DNA of 64,000 nt from Mesorhizobium sp. CA14 (GCF_020165195.1 NZ_JAIUHR010000033.1:1-64000); one strand, 5' to 3'. Positions 33,827 through 43,422 are shown, counted from the first letter of the stretch. The notes: generated by a model from the sequence alone, not told the origin. Translations and numbers: made by a program.

Positions 33827-34642
33827 ATGAATAGGACCAATCCTGGCGTCGCCATCGTCACAGGGGCATCCAGCGGAATCGGGCAGGTGACGGCCACGGC
33901 CTTGCAGAAGGCGGGCTATCGCGTCTTCGGAACCAGCCGTCGCGCAGTCCCCAAGAAAACCGACGGCACTACCATGCTGGCCTGCGACGTGACCGATGAC
34001 GCGTCCGTGGTGAAGCTGGTCGATGAGGTGCTGTCTGATGCCGGGCGCATCGACCTGCTGGTCAACAATGCCGGCATAGGTCTGCTCGGCGGCGCGGAGG
34101 AATCCTCGTCTGCACAGGCCCAGGCTCTGTTCGACGTGAACGTCTTCGGCGTCATCCGGATGATCAACGCGGTGCTGCCGATCATGCGACGTCAAGGAAA
34201 GGGCAGAATCGTCAACCTGAGCTCGGTGCAGGGGTTCATCCCGGCGCCTTATTTCGCGCTTTATTCGGCGACCAAACATGCCGTCGAAGGCTATTCCGAA
34301 TCGCTTGACCACGAACTGCGGCCGTTCGGAATTCGCGTCGCGCTGGTTGAGCCCGCCTACACGCGGACTTCGTTCGAAGACAACCTCGCCAAGCCGGATC
34401 GGTTGCTCGAGATCTATGACGCCGCGCGCGCCGGCATGATCGTAGCCGTGCGCAAGGCGATGGACAAAGGCGATGCGCCCGAAGTGGTGGCCGATGCCGT
34501 TCTGGCCGCTGCGACCGATCCAACTCCGAAGCGGCGCTATGCGGCGGGAAAGATAGCGCGCCGGGTCAGTGTCCTGCGCCGTTTCGTCCCCGCATCCGCA
34601 TTCGACAAGAGCCTGCGAAAGCAGCTCCGACTGCCGGCCTGA
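33827..34642 (+). CDS. short-chain dehydrogenase/reductase
   Basis: This 271-residue SDR has TGASSGIG (11-18), NNAG at about 82, and the catalytic serine and Y-x3-K in LSSVQGFIPAPYFALYSATKHA. It lies 57 bases after fabF, so co-transcription with TetR-fabF is likely and it may reduce the 3-keto product of that synthase. Start ATG 33827 follows AAGAAAG; residues before it are not conserved. General SDR naming is all that sequence supports. Confidence 0.87.
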   Translation: MNRTNPGVAIVTGASSGIGQVTATALQKAGYRVFGTSRRAVPKKTDGTTMLACDVTDDASVVKLVDEVLSDAGRIDLLVNNAGIGLLGGAEESSSAQAQALFDVNVFGVIRMINAVLPIMRRQGKGRIVNLSSVQGFIPAPYFALYSATKHAVEGYSESLDHELRPFGIRVALVEPAYTRTSFEDNLAKPDRLLEIYDAARAGMIVAVRKAMDKGDAPEVVADAVLAAATDPTPKRRYAAGKIARRVSVLRRFVPASAFDKSLRKQLRLPA

Positions 34643-35016
34643 CCTGAATAGAGATCATCCGTTGTCGACATTGCAAGGGGGCAAATTAAAGACAATCACA
34701 GGCAGCGCCCCGAGAGGCTGACACCAGCCCGGTTCTCCAGCCGCATGTCGAGCAGCCTGACGCATCGCGTTGATCGGGGAATGCGGCTCCGCCAAAAGGG
34801 GCGGAATAGTGGCACGGGTAGGGCATTTTCTGGCGCGAGACATCACATTTCGGTTCAACCGGTTACCTATTCTGTGTTGCACTGCACCATGTTGTTCTGC
34901 AGTTATTTAGCGTACGCGAATATAGCTTAGGAGTGGGCAGGCTTGCGTTTTCCGTTGACCGGCACGGATGTTGCGGTCGGCGGCCCGGGTCACGTTGTCA
35001 GCGCCGGCGGCTGCGA
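34643..35016. other. gap without recognisable gene
   Basis: No frame with a convincing ribosome site is seen. The 3' part (about 34840-34930) is AT-richer and contains direct repeats of TGCACTGCA/TGCA near 34876-34905 and TATAGC near 34921, plausibly the promoter of the glycan operon. A partial inverted repeat GGTT-CAACC-GGTT lies near 34853. Confidence 0.4.
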
Positions 35017-36180
35017 ATGATGGCCGGTGGTCGTGACCTTCAGCTTGACACGCTGCGGGCTTTTGCCGTCACGCTCGTTCTTTACGCGCATTTCCTTGCG
35101 CCCGGCGGCACGTCCTTCCTCGGTCACCTCGGGGTAAGGCTGTTCTTCACGCTTTCCGGTTTCCTGATCACCCGGCTTTTGCTGGAGGCGCGCGACGCCG
35201 CCCAATTCGCGGCCGGACCGGCGCTATATTCCTTTTATGCCAGGCGCGCGATCCGGATATTTCCGCCCTATTTCGCTGTGCTGGCCTTTGTCTGGTTTAC
35301 CGATCTGGAACAGGCCGGATCGTCGCTCGCCTGGCATGCGCTTTATCTCTCGAACTTCTGGTACGCGCATCGCAACGAATGGACGCCCTGGCTGCTCTGC
35401 CATTTCTGGAGCCTCAGCATCGAGGAGCAGTTCTACCTCGCCTGGCCGCTGATTGTGCTTCTGGCGCCGCGCAGACGCATCGAGGCCATCACCATCGGCG
35501 TCATCGCCTTCTCGCTCGCCTACCGCTTCTACTGGCCGATCGCTGCCAACCCGGCCTTGGCCCGGGACCTGTTGCCGCCGGCCTCGATGGACGCGCTCGC
35601 CTGCGGTGCGCTGCTCGCCGTCCGCCGCGCCAGGGGCGCGGATGCGCCGGGTTGGGTGCGGCGCGGCTGGCCGGCCTTCGCGGCAGTTTTCCTCCTCGTC
35701 GTCTGGTCCGATCCCGGGCCGGCGGACTCGGCATGGGAATGGCCGCGCTGGTTTTTGGTGCAGGTGCTGCCGCTGGCACCGCTGGTGGCGATCGTCGCCG
35801 CCTGCTCGAACGGCTTTGGCGGCAGGATCGGCAGACTGGCCGAGCTGCCGCCGCTGCTGGCGCTCGGCCGTATCAGCTACGGCGTGTATCTCTACCACCC
35901 GATCCTGCTCGCCTATGTCGTCAAGGCGCAACCATGGATACCGCTCAATGTCTCGGAACAGGGACCTGGGCGCTTCCTCGTCGCCGGCGCCGCCACGCTG
36001 CTCGCCGCCTCGTTGTCATGGGTGCTTTTTGAAAAACCCGTCAACGGCCTCAAGCGCCATTTCCCCTATGTGGCGCCGCCGCGCGCACGCACGCCGAGCG
36101 AGGCCCGGGGGTTTGGAGCCACTTATCCCCGCGCAAAACCAGCCGTCGAACTGCAGCCGACGGACCGGAGCTATCCATGA
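35017..36180 (+). CDS. acyltransferase-3 family membrane protein
   Basis: This 387-residue protein has about ten hydrophobic segments and the catalytic pattern RAFAVTLVLYAH with the conserved His25, plus FWSLSIEEQFYLAWP. Family members O-acetylate or succinylate surface glycans and related sugars in the membrane (OafA, OpgC; family knowledge). Start ATG 35017 is chosen because conserved sequence begins at once; an in-frame ATG lies 3 bases later. It ends in an ATGA overlap with a glycosyltransferase, so it likely decorates the product of that operon. Confidence 0.87.
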   Translation: MMAGGRDLQLDTLRAFAVTLVLYAHFLAPGGTSFLGHLGVRLFFTLSGFLITRLLLEARDAAQFAAGPALYSFYARRAIRIFPPYFAVLAFVWFTDLEQAGSSLAWHALYLSNFWYAHRNEWTPWLLCHFWSLSIEEQFYLAWPLIVLLAPRRRIEAITIGVIAFSLAYRFYWPIAANPALARDLLPPASMDALACGALLAVRRARGADAPGWVRRGWPAFAAVFLLVVWSDPGPADSAWEWPRWFLVQVLPLAPLVAIVAACSNGFGGRIGRLAELPPLLALGRISYGVYLYHPILLAYVVKAQPWIPLNVSEQGPGRFLVAGAATLLAASLSWVLFEKPVNGLKRHFPYVAPPRARTPSEARGFGATYPRAKPAVELQPTDRSYP

Positions 36181-37283
36181 CGCGCCCGCTCATCTCCGTA
36201 TTGCTGCCGGTGTACAACGCAGAACCCTACGTCGCCGCCGCAGTCGACTCGATACTGCGGCAAGACTACGATCGGCTCGAAGTCGTCGCCATCGATGACG
36301 GCTCCACCGACCGGTCGCTGGAAATCCTTGAGCGCTACCGCTGCGCCGACAGCCGCGTATCCATTATTTCGCGTGCAAACCGCGGGCTAGTCGCCAGTCT
36401 CAACGAGGGGCTGGCGGCGGCCCGCGGCGAGCTTGTTGCGCGCATGGATGCCGATGACTTCGCCTACCCATGGCGGCTGTCGCGGCAGGCCGCGCTGTTT
36501 GCCGCGCGACCCGAGCTCGGCTTCTGCGGCTCGGTGGTCGACATGCTGCAGCACGGCCGCATCGCCCGGGGCCGGCTCGACCCGGTTTTCCGGCTCGGGC
36601 TGCCTGTGCTGTCGAAATTTTTCACGATCTTCATGCACCCGACGGTGGTTTATAACCGCCGGGTCGTTGACGAGTCCGACCTCAATTACAACGGCTCCTA
36701 TCGGCACGCCGAGGATTTCGACCTCTTCCGGCGGCTCGCCGGTCGCTATCCGGCGGCAATGATGCCTGAAAGCCTGCTCGTCTATCGCTTGCATTCCGGC
36801 AGCGTGACCAGCCGGCATGCTAGCGAGATGCGGCGCACGCATCTTCGGATTGTCGGTGAAAATCTCGAGGCAGAGGGACTGGCACTGAATAGCGGGGACC
36901 TGTGCGCCATCGGCGACGATGCTTCGCTCGACAACGTGCGCCGCGCAGCCGCCTTCATCCGCGGCCTGGAGGAGCGGATCGCCGAGTTACCGGCTGCGTC
37001 ACGGCCGAGCTTCGAGGCCGGCGCGCTGAACCTGTTTTATTTCCTATACCAGCTCGTCAACGACCAGCAGCGGCCGGCGCTGACGCACGAGCTCTTGACC
37101 CTGACGGCGAAGTGGAACGTTATCCGCCGCCGGGAGAAATATGCGCTGAGCCCGGGTGCCTGGGCGCCTTGGCTGAGCCAGGCCTCAATGTGGGCCGGCC
37201 GGCGCGCGGACTGGATGGCCTACCGATTGAAGTCGGCGCCGGCGGCATCAGTGCTTGCGCCTTATCGGATGGGGGCGGCATGA
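36177..37283 (+). CDS. family 2 glycosyltransferase
   Basis: This 368-residue GT-A enzyme starts LISVLLPVYNAEPYVAAAVDSIL and has the metal-binding RMDADDFAYP (DxD about 88) and an ED motif (HAEDFDL). It adds sugars from nucleotide donors to a growing glycan. Four-base ATGA overlaps join it to the acyltransferase before it and the second glycosyltransferase after it. Donor and acceptor are unknown. Confidence 0.9.
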   Translation: MTRPLISVLLPVYNAEPYVAAAVDSILRQDYDRLEVVAIDDGSTDRSLEILERYRCADSRVSIISRANRGLVASLNEGLAAARGELVARMDADDFAYPWRLSRQAALFAARPELGFCGSVVDMLQHGRIARGRLDPVFRLGLPVLSKFFTIFMHPTVVYNRRVVDESDLNYNGSYRHAEDFDLFRRLAGRYPAAMMPESLLVYRLHSGSVTSRHASEMRRTHLRIVGENLEAEGLALNSGDLCAIGDDASLDNVRRAAAFIRGLEERIAELPAASRPSFEAGALNLFYFLYQLVNDQQRPALTHELLTLTAKWNVIRRREKYALSPGAWAPWLSQASMWAGRRADWMAYRLKSAPAASVLAPYRMGAA

Positions 37284-38299
37284 ACGCCGAGCGCCATCCC
37301 CTGCTGCGGCACCTCGCTCGGCCGTCGCCCGTCGGGAAGCGGCCGCAGGTTTCCTTCATCGTCTGCACGCGCGACCGCGCGTCGGTGCTCGAAGCCTGTA
37401 TCGACTCGATCCGCGTCGCCTGCCGGGCGCATCCGGCTTTCGCCGCCGAGCTGGTGGTGGTGGATAACGGCTCGCGCGACGGCACGGCCGAATATCTTGC
37501 TTCGGCGGCCACGATATCCGACATTGCGGTGACGGCGATCTCTGAGCCGCGCCCGGGACTGGCGGCGGCGCGCAATGCCGGGCTGGCGCGGGCCCGCGGG
37601 CGCGTGCTGGTCTTCGTCGACGACGACTGCAGGCTCGACCGCAACTACCTGATCGACCTTGAGCGGCATTATGCGAGCGGCGAGAAATGGCTGATCCGAG
37701 GCGGCCGCGTCGAGATCGGCGACGAGCGCGACCTGCCCTTCACCATCAAGCGCTGCGACAAGCATGAGCGGCTGACGCGCGCCGTCCACCCGGGCGGCTT
37801 CGTGCTCGGCTGCAACATGACCATGCATCGCGACGTTGCCGCCTTGATCGGTCCCTTCGACGAACGCTTCGGCGCCGGCGGGTCGCTGCGTTCGGCCGAG
37901 GACACGGACTACCTGGTGCGCGCCATGTTGGCCGGCATGGCGGTGGAATACGTGCCAGACATGACGATCTTCCACCACCACGGCAGGCGCGGCCGCAAGG
38001 CAATCGACCGGCTGCATCGCGATTATCATTTCGGCAACGGCGCGCTTTGCCTGAAGCATATGCGCCGCGCACCCTTTCTGCTCCGCCACTTCTACTGGGC
38101 GATGCGGGCGGCCATGCGAGAGCTCATCGGTGGGCCGTGTTTCGACCGGGAGCTCAGGCTGTCGCATTGGCCGATTGTGCTGATGAATCTGGCGGGCGCG
38201 GCTAAGTTTGCGCTGCTCGTGCTTGCCGGACGTCCAAATCGGCAAGCGCAACGCGTTCAGGAAACCATCGAGGCCAGCGCGGAGGCCAGTGTGCGATGA
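37280..38299 (+). CDS. family 2 glycosyltransferase
   Basis: This 339-residue protein has 'VSFIVCTRDRASVLEACIDSI' at the N-terminus, VVDNGSRDGT and VFVDDDCRL (DxD about 118-120), followed by an ED pair (SAEDTDYL) and a C-terminal hydrophobic segment WPIVLMNLAGAAKFALLVLAG (about 295-315) that anchors it to the membrane. ATG 37280 overlaps the previous stop. It probably extends the same glycan as the upstream enzyme. Confidence 0.9.
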   Translation: MNAERHPLLRHLARPSPVGKRPQVSFIVCTRDRASVLEACIDSIRVACRAHPAFAAELVVVDNGSRDGTAEYLASAATISDIAVTAISEPRPGLAAARNAGLARARGRVLVFVDDDCRLDRNYLIDLERHYASGEKWLIRGGRVEIGDERDLPFTIKRCDKHERLTRAVHPGGFVLGCNMTMHRDVAALIGPFDERFGAGGSLRSAEDTDYLVRAMLAGMAVEYVPDMTIFHHHGRRGRKAIDRLHRDYHFGNGALCLKHMRRAPFLLRHFYWAMRAAMRELIGGPCFDRELRLSHWPIVLMNLAGAAKFALLVLAGRPNRQAQRVQETIEASAEASVR

Positions 38300-40074
38300 C
38301 CGGATCCAAATCCCCTGCCTGGTCGATAGTGCGGCGCGCGCTCGGGGGGCGTCAGCTCGGCCTGGTGCCCGTCGTCGTCGTGCTTGGGCTAGCCGGTGCC
38401 GCGCTCGAGGGGTTGGGCATCGGACTTATCATCCCGCTGCTCGGCGTCGTCATGGGGCATAGTGAGGCGACCGGCATGGCCGGCCTTTCCGCGCTGTTGC
38501 AGAAGGTCGGCGCAGGGCTCGGCGAGCGCGAGCGGCTGATCGCGATCTCGGCCGCGATCCTCGGCTCCATCCTGCTCAAGAACCTGCTCGCCTTCGCCAA
38601 TTCGGTGCTGACTGCCCATATCTACGGCAAAGCCAGCCAGTCGATACGCGGTGCGCTGGCCGAGCGTCTTCTTGACGTCGGCTATCCCTTCTTTCTGAAA
38701 CAGAGTCCCGGGCGGCTGCTCAACATCATCTCCAACGAATCCTGGCGCGCCTCCGACGCCATCCAGGGGGTGCTGGGCGGCATCGTCAGCATCTCCGCGG
38801 CCATCATCCTGCTCGCCTTCCTTCTCCTGCTCTCCTGGCAGATGACGCTTCTGGTGATGCTCGGGCTGGCACTGGTGCAAGCGGCGCATATGGGGCTGTC
38901 GGCACGCCTGAGAGCGCCGAGCCGCAGCGTTTCGGCACGCAACAGCGCTTTAGCCTCGCAGATGCTGCATCTGGTGCATGCCGGCCGCCTGATCCGCATC
39001 TTCGGCCAGGAGGCGCGCGAGAAGGCGGCGTTCGAAAAGGCATCGGACGGGGTGCGGCGGGCGGCCTTCCTGCTCTCCAGCCGCCAGGGGGCGCTGGCGC
39101 CGCTGACCGAGGTGCTGCACGCCATGCTGTTCCTGGCGGTGGTGATCGGCGCCTGGTTTGCCGGCTTGAGCTTCCCGCTGGTCGCGGCCTTTCTTATCCT
39201 GCTTTACCGCCTGCAGCCGCATGTCAGGACGCTGCAGATGACATGGAGCCAGCTGCAGGGGCTTTCCGGCTCGCTGGAGGAGGTGACCTGGCTGCTCGAC
39301 CCCGAAGGCAAGCCGGCACCTCCTCAGGGCAGCCGGCCGTTCGCGGGCTTGAACGACAGAATCGCTTTCGAGCGCGTGAGCTTCAGCTATGCCAATGAGG
39401 AGCAGCGCGCGGCGGTGCTGCACGCTGCGAGCTTCGACATTGTGAGCGGCCGCTCGACGGCGCTGATCGGCCGCTCCGGCGCCGGCAAGACGACGATCGT
39501 CAACCTGCTCTGCCGCTTCGTCGAGCCGGATGGGGGCAGGATCCTCGTCGGCGGCGTGCCGCTCAGCGAGATCGATCCGGCCGACTGGCGCCGCAACATT
39601 GCGCTCGCTAGCCAGGAGCTGGAGCTGGTCGACGGCACCATCCTCGCCAACATCACCTACGGCAAGGACACGGCGAGCGCCGAAGAGGCCCGCCGCGCGG
39701 CCGAGCTTGCCGAGGCGCATGGCTTTATCGAAACACTGCCGCAAGGCTACCAGACCGTCGTCGGCTATCGCGGCGTCAATCTGTCGGCTGGGCAAAGACA
39801 GCGCATCGCGCTCGCCCGCGCCCTTGTGCGCGACCCCGATATATTGATTCTCGATGAGGCCACCAACGCGGTGGACGGGCTTTCGGAAGCCGCGATCGTC
39901 GAAACGCTAAAATCGCGCGCCGGCCGCCGCACCACGATCGTCATCAGCCATCATCACTCGACGATCTCGTTCTGCGACGACCTGGTGATCCTGGAGCATG
40001 GCCGGGTGAAGAAGCAAGCGCCATTCGCCGAGATGGCGGCGCTCAGCATGGATGAATTATATCGGCCGGAGTGA
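38296..40074 (+). CDS. MsbA/NdvA-like ABC exporter
   Basis: This 592-residue fused exporter has a six-helix membrane domain (about 25-320) and an ATPase domain: Walker A GRSGAGKTT near 392, signature LSAGQRQR near 495 (alanine replaces the usual first glycine), Walker B LILDEATNAVD near 515. Such exporters flip lipid-linked or soluble glycans outward (MsbA, NdvA, ExsA; family knowledge). It closes the operon of an acyltransferase and two glycosyltransferases with an ATGA overlap. The substrate is most likely their glycan product. Confidence 0.9.
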   Translation: MTGSKSPAWSIVRRALGGRQLGLVPVVVVLGLAGAALEGLGIGLIIPLLGVVMGHSEATGMAGLSALLQKVGAGLGERERLIAISAAILGSILLKNLLAFANSVLTAHIYGKASQSIRGALAERLLDVGYPFFLKQSPGRLLNIISNESWRASDAIQGVLGGIVSISAAIILLAFLLLLSWQMTLLVMLGLALVQAAHMGLSARLRAPSRSVSARNSALASQMLHLVHAGRLIRIFGQEAREKAAFEKASDGVRRAAFLLSSRQGALAPLTEVLHAMLFLAVVIGAWFAGLSFPLVAAFLILLYRLQPHVRTLQMTWSQLQGLSGSLEEVTWLLDPEGKPAPPQGSRPFAGLNDRIAFERVSFSYANEEQRAAVLHAASFDIVSGRSTALIGRSGAGKTTIVNLLCRFVEPDGGRILVGGVPLSEIDPADWRRNIALASQELELVDGTILANITYGKDTASAEEARRAAELAEAHGFIETLPQGYQTVVGYRGVNLSAGQRQRIALARALVRDPDILILDEATNAVDGLSEAAIVETLKSRAGRRTTIVISHHHSTISFCDDLVILEHGRVKKQAPFAEMAALSMDELYRPE

Positions 40075-40115
40075 GGAGCGAACGCCAGCTGCCCCCGACT
40101 CCAGTCGCCGCCCGC

Positions 40116-42041
40116 TCAACTCGTATGCGCGACGAGCTTGTCCACCGTCTCGGGGAAGAAATCGGGCGCCGAGTGGCGCTTGCCGAACATCATGTCGTAC
40201 TGGATGAGCCGGAAATCGTTGATCTGCGGATCGATCTGCTTCTGCCTCGCCCAATCCGGTGTGGCGTCGCCCGCGGACGACAGGAGCAGGTTGCGGTCGA
40301 CCACCCGGTAACGCTCGCGCAGCGCGCCGAGGAAGCCGGTGTAATAGGGGTGGCTGATGCCGGCCGTGGTCAGGATATGGTAGGGCAGGAAGGCCGGGCT
40401 CACCGAGCCGATGTTCTCGACCGGACCGGAGCGGTTCGACCAGATGACCAAAGGTGTATCGTGGTGTTCGAGCGCGGCGTCCGCCGGCTCCTTGCGCGGT
40501 GCGACATTGTCCTTGAGGAAGCCGGTCTCGACATAGACGGGTCCGAGCGGCGGCAGGTGGTCGCCGAAGAAAGCGATGATGGTCGGCCGCTGGCGCGCTT
40601 TCGCCCAGTCGATCAGCCGCTGCAGGCCCCGGTCGGCGTCGGCCGAACCCTCGGTATAGGAAAGCAGCGATTCCCGCGCCCAGGAACTGATCGGCGCATC
40701 GACCGAATGCGTCGGATTGTAGTAGCGGTAGGGCTCGTAAGGACCGTGGTTCTGCAGGCTGACGGCGAACAGGAACACCGGATTGTCGCTGGCGTCTGCC
40801 TCGCGGATGATCTCGTCGGTCATCGCCGCGTCGGAAGCCAGCGGCCCGCGCTTCTCCATCGGCGGCAGCGTCTCTTCCGAGCGGAAGTCGTTGAAGCCGA
40901 AATCGGCATAGACGGCGCCCCGGTTCCAGAACCAGTTGGTGCCCGGGTGGATGGCGTGCGCCCGGTAGCCCTCGCTCTTCAGGAAGGTCGCCAGCGAGGG
41001 CGTCGGGGTGCGTACATATTGCTGATAGGGGATCGAGCCCGCCGGCAGGAAAGCGTTGGAAAAGCCGGTCAGCGCCTCGAATTCGATATTGGCGGTCATG
41101 CCGCCGAACTCGGGCGAGAACATCGAGCCGGAGCGCAAGGCGCGCACTGTCGGGATCGGGTCAGGCTTGATGGTGACGCCGGGCAGGTGCGTCGGATCCC
41201 AAAAGGATTCGCTCATCACCACGACGATATCCGGCTTCTCGTCCGGCACGGAAGCGGCGACGTCGGGCCGCTGGATCGCGGCGATCGCCTTTTCGGAATA
41301 GCCGGGCGGCGCCGAGACATGCGCCATCGGCACGTTCATCGCGAAGGCGAGCGCAAAGCCGTTGGAGGCGTAGTTCTCCTTCTGGTCCCACATGATCGGG
41401 ATGATCTGCAGCCGGTCGCGCGTCCACGAGAAGGTGGCGTAGTCCATGATCGAGACGAAGAAGGCGAGCAGCGGCACGGCAAGCGCCAGCCGCGCCAGAC
41501 GGCCCTTGCGGCTGAGGATCGGCACACGCCGGCGCCAGGTCCGCCAGCAATAGACGAGCAGCGTCAGGCCGCCGACGATGGCGGCGGCCAGCATGATGGC
41601 CGTCCACGGCCGTTCGCGCACCAAAAGCGGCATCAGCGCCATGATCTGGCGGGCAAACAGGAAATCCGTCGGATAGAGCGGGTCGCCGAGATAGTGCGAT
41701 TTCTGGTGGCCGACAAAGGCAAGCGCCAGCGTCAGCGGCGCCACGATCATCAGGCTCTGATGGCTGCGGCCCAGTATGGCGTCAAGCCCGACCAGCACCA
41801 GCGCGAAGACGACGATGGTGGTCCACCCCGGCTTGAAGGGTTGCAGGAAGAAATCGACCGTGCCGAAGAAATCGCCGCGCACGATCCATTCGATCGCGAA
41901 TACGAGCAGGGCGGAGGCAAGAAGCGTCGTCAGGCCGTAGCGTACGGTCGGCCATGTCCGTCCGGGCAGATAGCCGGTGGACGGATCGTCTTCCAAAAAT
42001 CCCGGTACGGGCCTGGCCGCGCCTTTCCTGATCCTTGCCAC
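40116..42041 (-). CDS. LtaS/OpgB-type phosphoglycerol transferase (alkaline-phosphatase fold)
   Basis: This 641-residue protein has five membrane segments in the first 200 residues and a periplasmic sulfatase-fold domain: VVVMSESFWD, the catalytic threonine in FEALTG (about 325), and FFGDHLPPLG metal ligands. Family members transfer phosphoglycerol from phosphatidylglycerol to surface polymers or periplasmic glucans. The GTG at 42041 after a GGGGGA stretch is preferred to a GTG at 42086 without ribosome site. It is convergent with the glycan operon ending at 40074 and may decorate the exported product. Confidence 0.87.
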   Translation of the reverse strand: MARIRKGAARPVPGFLEDDPSTGYLPGRTWPTVRYGLTTLLASALLVFAIEWIVRGDFFGTVDFFLQPFKPGWTTIVVFALVLVGLDAILGRSHQSLMIVAPLTLALAFVGHQKSHYLGDPLYPTDFLFARQIMALMPLLVRERPWTAIMLAAAIVGGLTLLVYCWRTWRRRVPILSRKGRLARLALAVPLLAFFVSIMDYATFSWTRDRLQIIPIMWDQKENYASNGFALAFAMNVPMAHVSAPPGYSEKAIAAIQRPDVAASVPDEKPDIVVVMSESFWDPTHLPGVTIKPDPIPTVRALRSGSMFSPEFGGMTANIEFEALTGFSNAFLPAGSIPYQQYVRTPTPSLATFLKSEGYRAHAIHPGTNWFWNRGAVYADFGFNDFRSEETLPPMEKRGPLASDAAMTDEIIREADASDNPVFLFAVSLQNHGPYEPYRYYNPTHSVDAPISSWARESLLSYTEGSADADRGLQRLIDWAKARQRPTIIAFFGDHLPPLGPVYVETGFLKDNVAPRKEPADAALEHHDTPLVIWSNRSGPVENIGSVSPAFLPYHILTTAGISHPYYTGFLGALRERYRVVDRNLLLSSAGDATPDWARQKQIDPQINDFRLIQYDMMFGKRHSAPDFFPETVDKLVAHTS

Positions 42042-42280
42042 TCTGTTTTCCCCCAGGCCACGCAACACGCCTTCCACGCCCGTCACGTTTCTGTCATCGA
42101 AATGTCACGCAAAGCTAGCGCCTGTGGCTGAAATAAGAAGAGCCAGCAACCCAAACGTGAGCGGTTTTCATCAGGTGTGATCGCCAAAAAGCCTTTCGGA
42201 ACAGGGAGTCAGCCAGCTTTTCCGGCTGAAATACGGGTCGAAGGGCCGCCGGCGGGCTTGACTTGGCCGTCCGCCTTGCG

Positions 42281-42308
42281 CCAGAGGCAGGGTAAAACCA
42301 GCCTCTGG
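42281..42308 (+). promoter_or_regulatory. leader hairpin covering the fabD ribosome site
   Basis: CCAGAGGC (42281-42288) and GCCTCTGG (42301-42308) pair perfectly around a 12-base loop. The second arm runs into the GGAGAG ribosome site of fabD (ATG 42320), so the stem can hide it and could modulate translation of fabD. Confidence 0.5.
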
Positions 42309-42319
42309 AGAGACTTCAA

Positions 42320-43261
42320 ATGGCCGTCGCATTCACCTTTCCGGGACAGGGCAGCCAGGCTGTCGGAATGGGCAAGGACCTCGCCGATGCCTTCCCGGAA
42401 GCGCGCCGCGTTTTCGAGGAAGTGGACGCTGCGCTCGGCGAAAAACTGTCGAAACTGATCTGGGAAGGGCCGGAAGAGACTCTGACGCTGACCGCCAACG
42501 CCCAGCCGGCGCTGATGGCGGTGTCGCTGGCGGCGATGCGGGCGCTCGAAGCGCGCGGCTTCTCGCTGAAAGACAAGGTGGCCTATGTGGCCGGTCATTC
42601 GCTGGGCGAATATTCCGCGCTTGCCGCGGCCGGCTTCGTTTCGGTCGGCGACGCGGCGCGGCTGCTTCGGACCCGCGGCAACGCCATGCAGGCGGCGGTC
42701 CCGGCCGGCGAGGGCGCCATGGCGGCGATCATCGGGCTCGAGCAGGCCGATGTCGAAGCGGCATGCGCGGAAGCCGCCAAGGGCTCCGTCTGCCAGGTCG
42801 CCAACGATAATGGCGGCGGCCAGCTGGTGATTTCCGGCACCAAGGCGGCGGTCGAGCTGGCGGCGAAGCTGTGCACCGAAAAGGGCGCCAAGCGGGCGCT
42901 GATGCTGCAGGTGTCCGCCCCCTTCCACTCGGCGCTGATGACACCGGCAGCCGACATCATGCGCGACGCGCTGGCAGGTGTCGCTAAATCCGCGCCCGTG
43001 GTTCCGATCGTCTCCAACGTCACCGTGACCCCGACCAGCGACCCCGACGAGATCGCCCGCCGCCTGGTCGAGCAGGTGGTTGCCCGGGTGCGCTGGCGCG
43101 AGACGGTGGAATGGTTCGGCGCAAAAGGCGTTGCGACGCTTTACGAGGTCGGCGCCGGCAAGGTGCTGTCGGGCCTGGCGCGCCGCATCAACCGCGACAT
43201 CGCCACCGGCGCGGTCGGCACGGCGGCGGAAGTCGAGGCCGCGCTGGCGGCACTTGGTTAG
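42320..43261 (+). CDS. fabD: malonyl-CoA:ACP transacylase
   Basis: FabD loads malonate on ACP, opening fatty-acid synthesis. The 313-residue protein has FPGQGSQ (7-13), nucleophile S94 in GHSLGEYSA and the conserved His in the 'SAPFHSALM' segment. It begins the cluster fabD-fabG-acpP-fabF. A GGAGAG ribosome site precedes ATG, partly in a hairpin stem. Confidence 0.95.
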   Translation: MAVAFTFPGQGSQAVGMGKDLADAFPEARRVFEEVDAALGEKLSKLIWEGPEETLTLTANAQPALMAVSLAAMRALEARGFSLKDKVAYVAGHSLGEYSALAAAGFVSVGDAARLLRTRGNAMQAAVPAGEGAMAAIIGLEQADVEAACAEAAKGSVCQVANDNGGGQLVISGTKAAVELAAKLCTEKGAKRALMLQVSAPFHSALMTPAADIMRDALAGVAKSAPVVPIVSNVTVTPTSDPDEIARRLVEQVVARVRWRETVEWFGAKGVATLYEVGAGKVLSGLARRINRDIATGAVGTAAEVEAALAALG

Positions 43262-43290
43262 GACGACCGAACGCTATCCATAGGTGCGGT

Positions 43291-43422
43291 ATGGCCAGAT
43301 CAAAGCCAAGTCGGAGCAAAGTCCAGCGCTCGCGAGACCGTGAGGACTATCGCCTCGCAGCTGAGGTCGTGAAGCGCATCGGGCTTGGGCAGGAAGATAT
43401 CCTTAATGCCGAAGATTTCTGA
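43291..43422 (+). CDS. possible 43-residue basic protein between fabD and fabG
   Basis: A short frame starts MARSKPSRSKVQRSRDRED and ends in an acidic helix (QEDILNAEDF). AGGTG lies 5 bases before the ATG. It might be a real small protein, as coding bias seems present, but the gap between fabD and fabG is also suited to leader RNA. No family is recognised. Confidence 0.35.
   Translation: MARSKPSRSKVQRSRDREDYRLAAEVVKRIGLGQEDILNAEDF

Noticed and set aside
40071..42131. A long plus-strand open frame opposite the phosphoglycerol transferase
   Set aside because: The minus-strand protein has membrane segments and catalytic residues; the plus reading is composition-driven.
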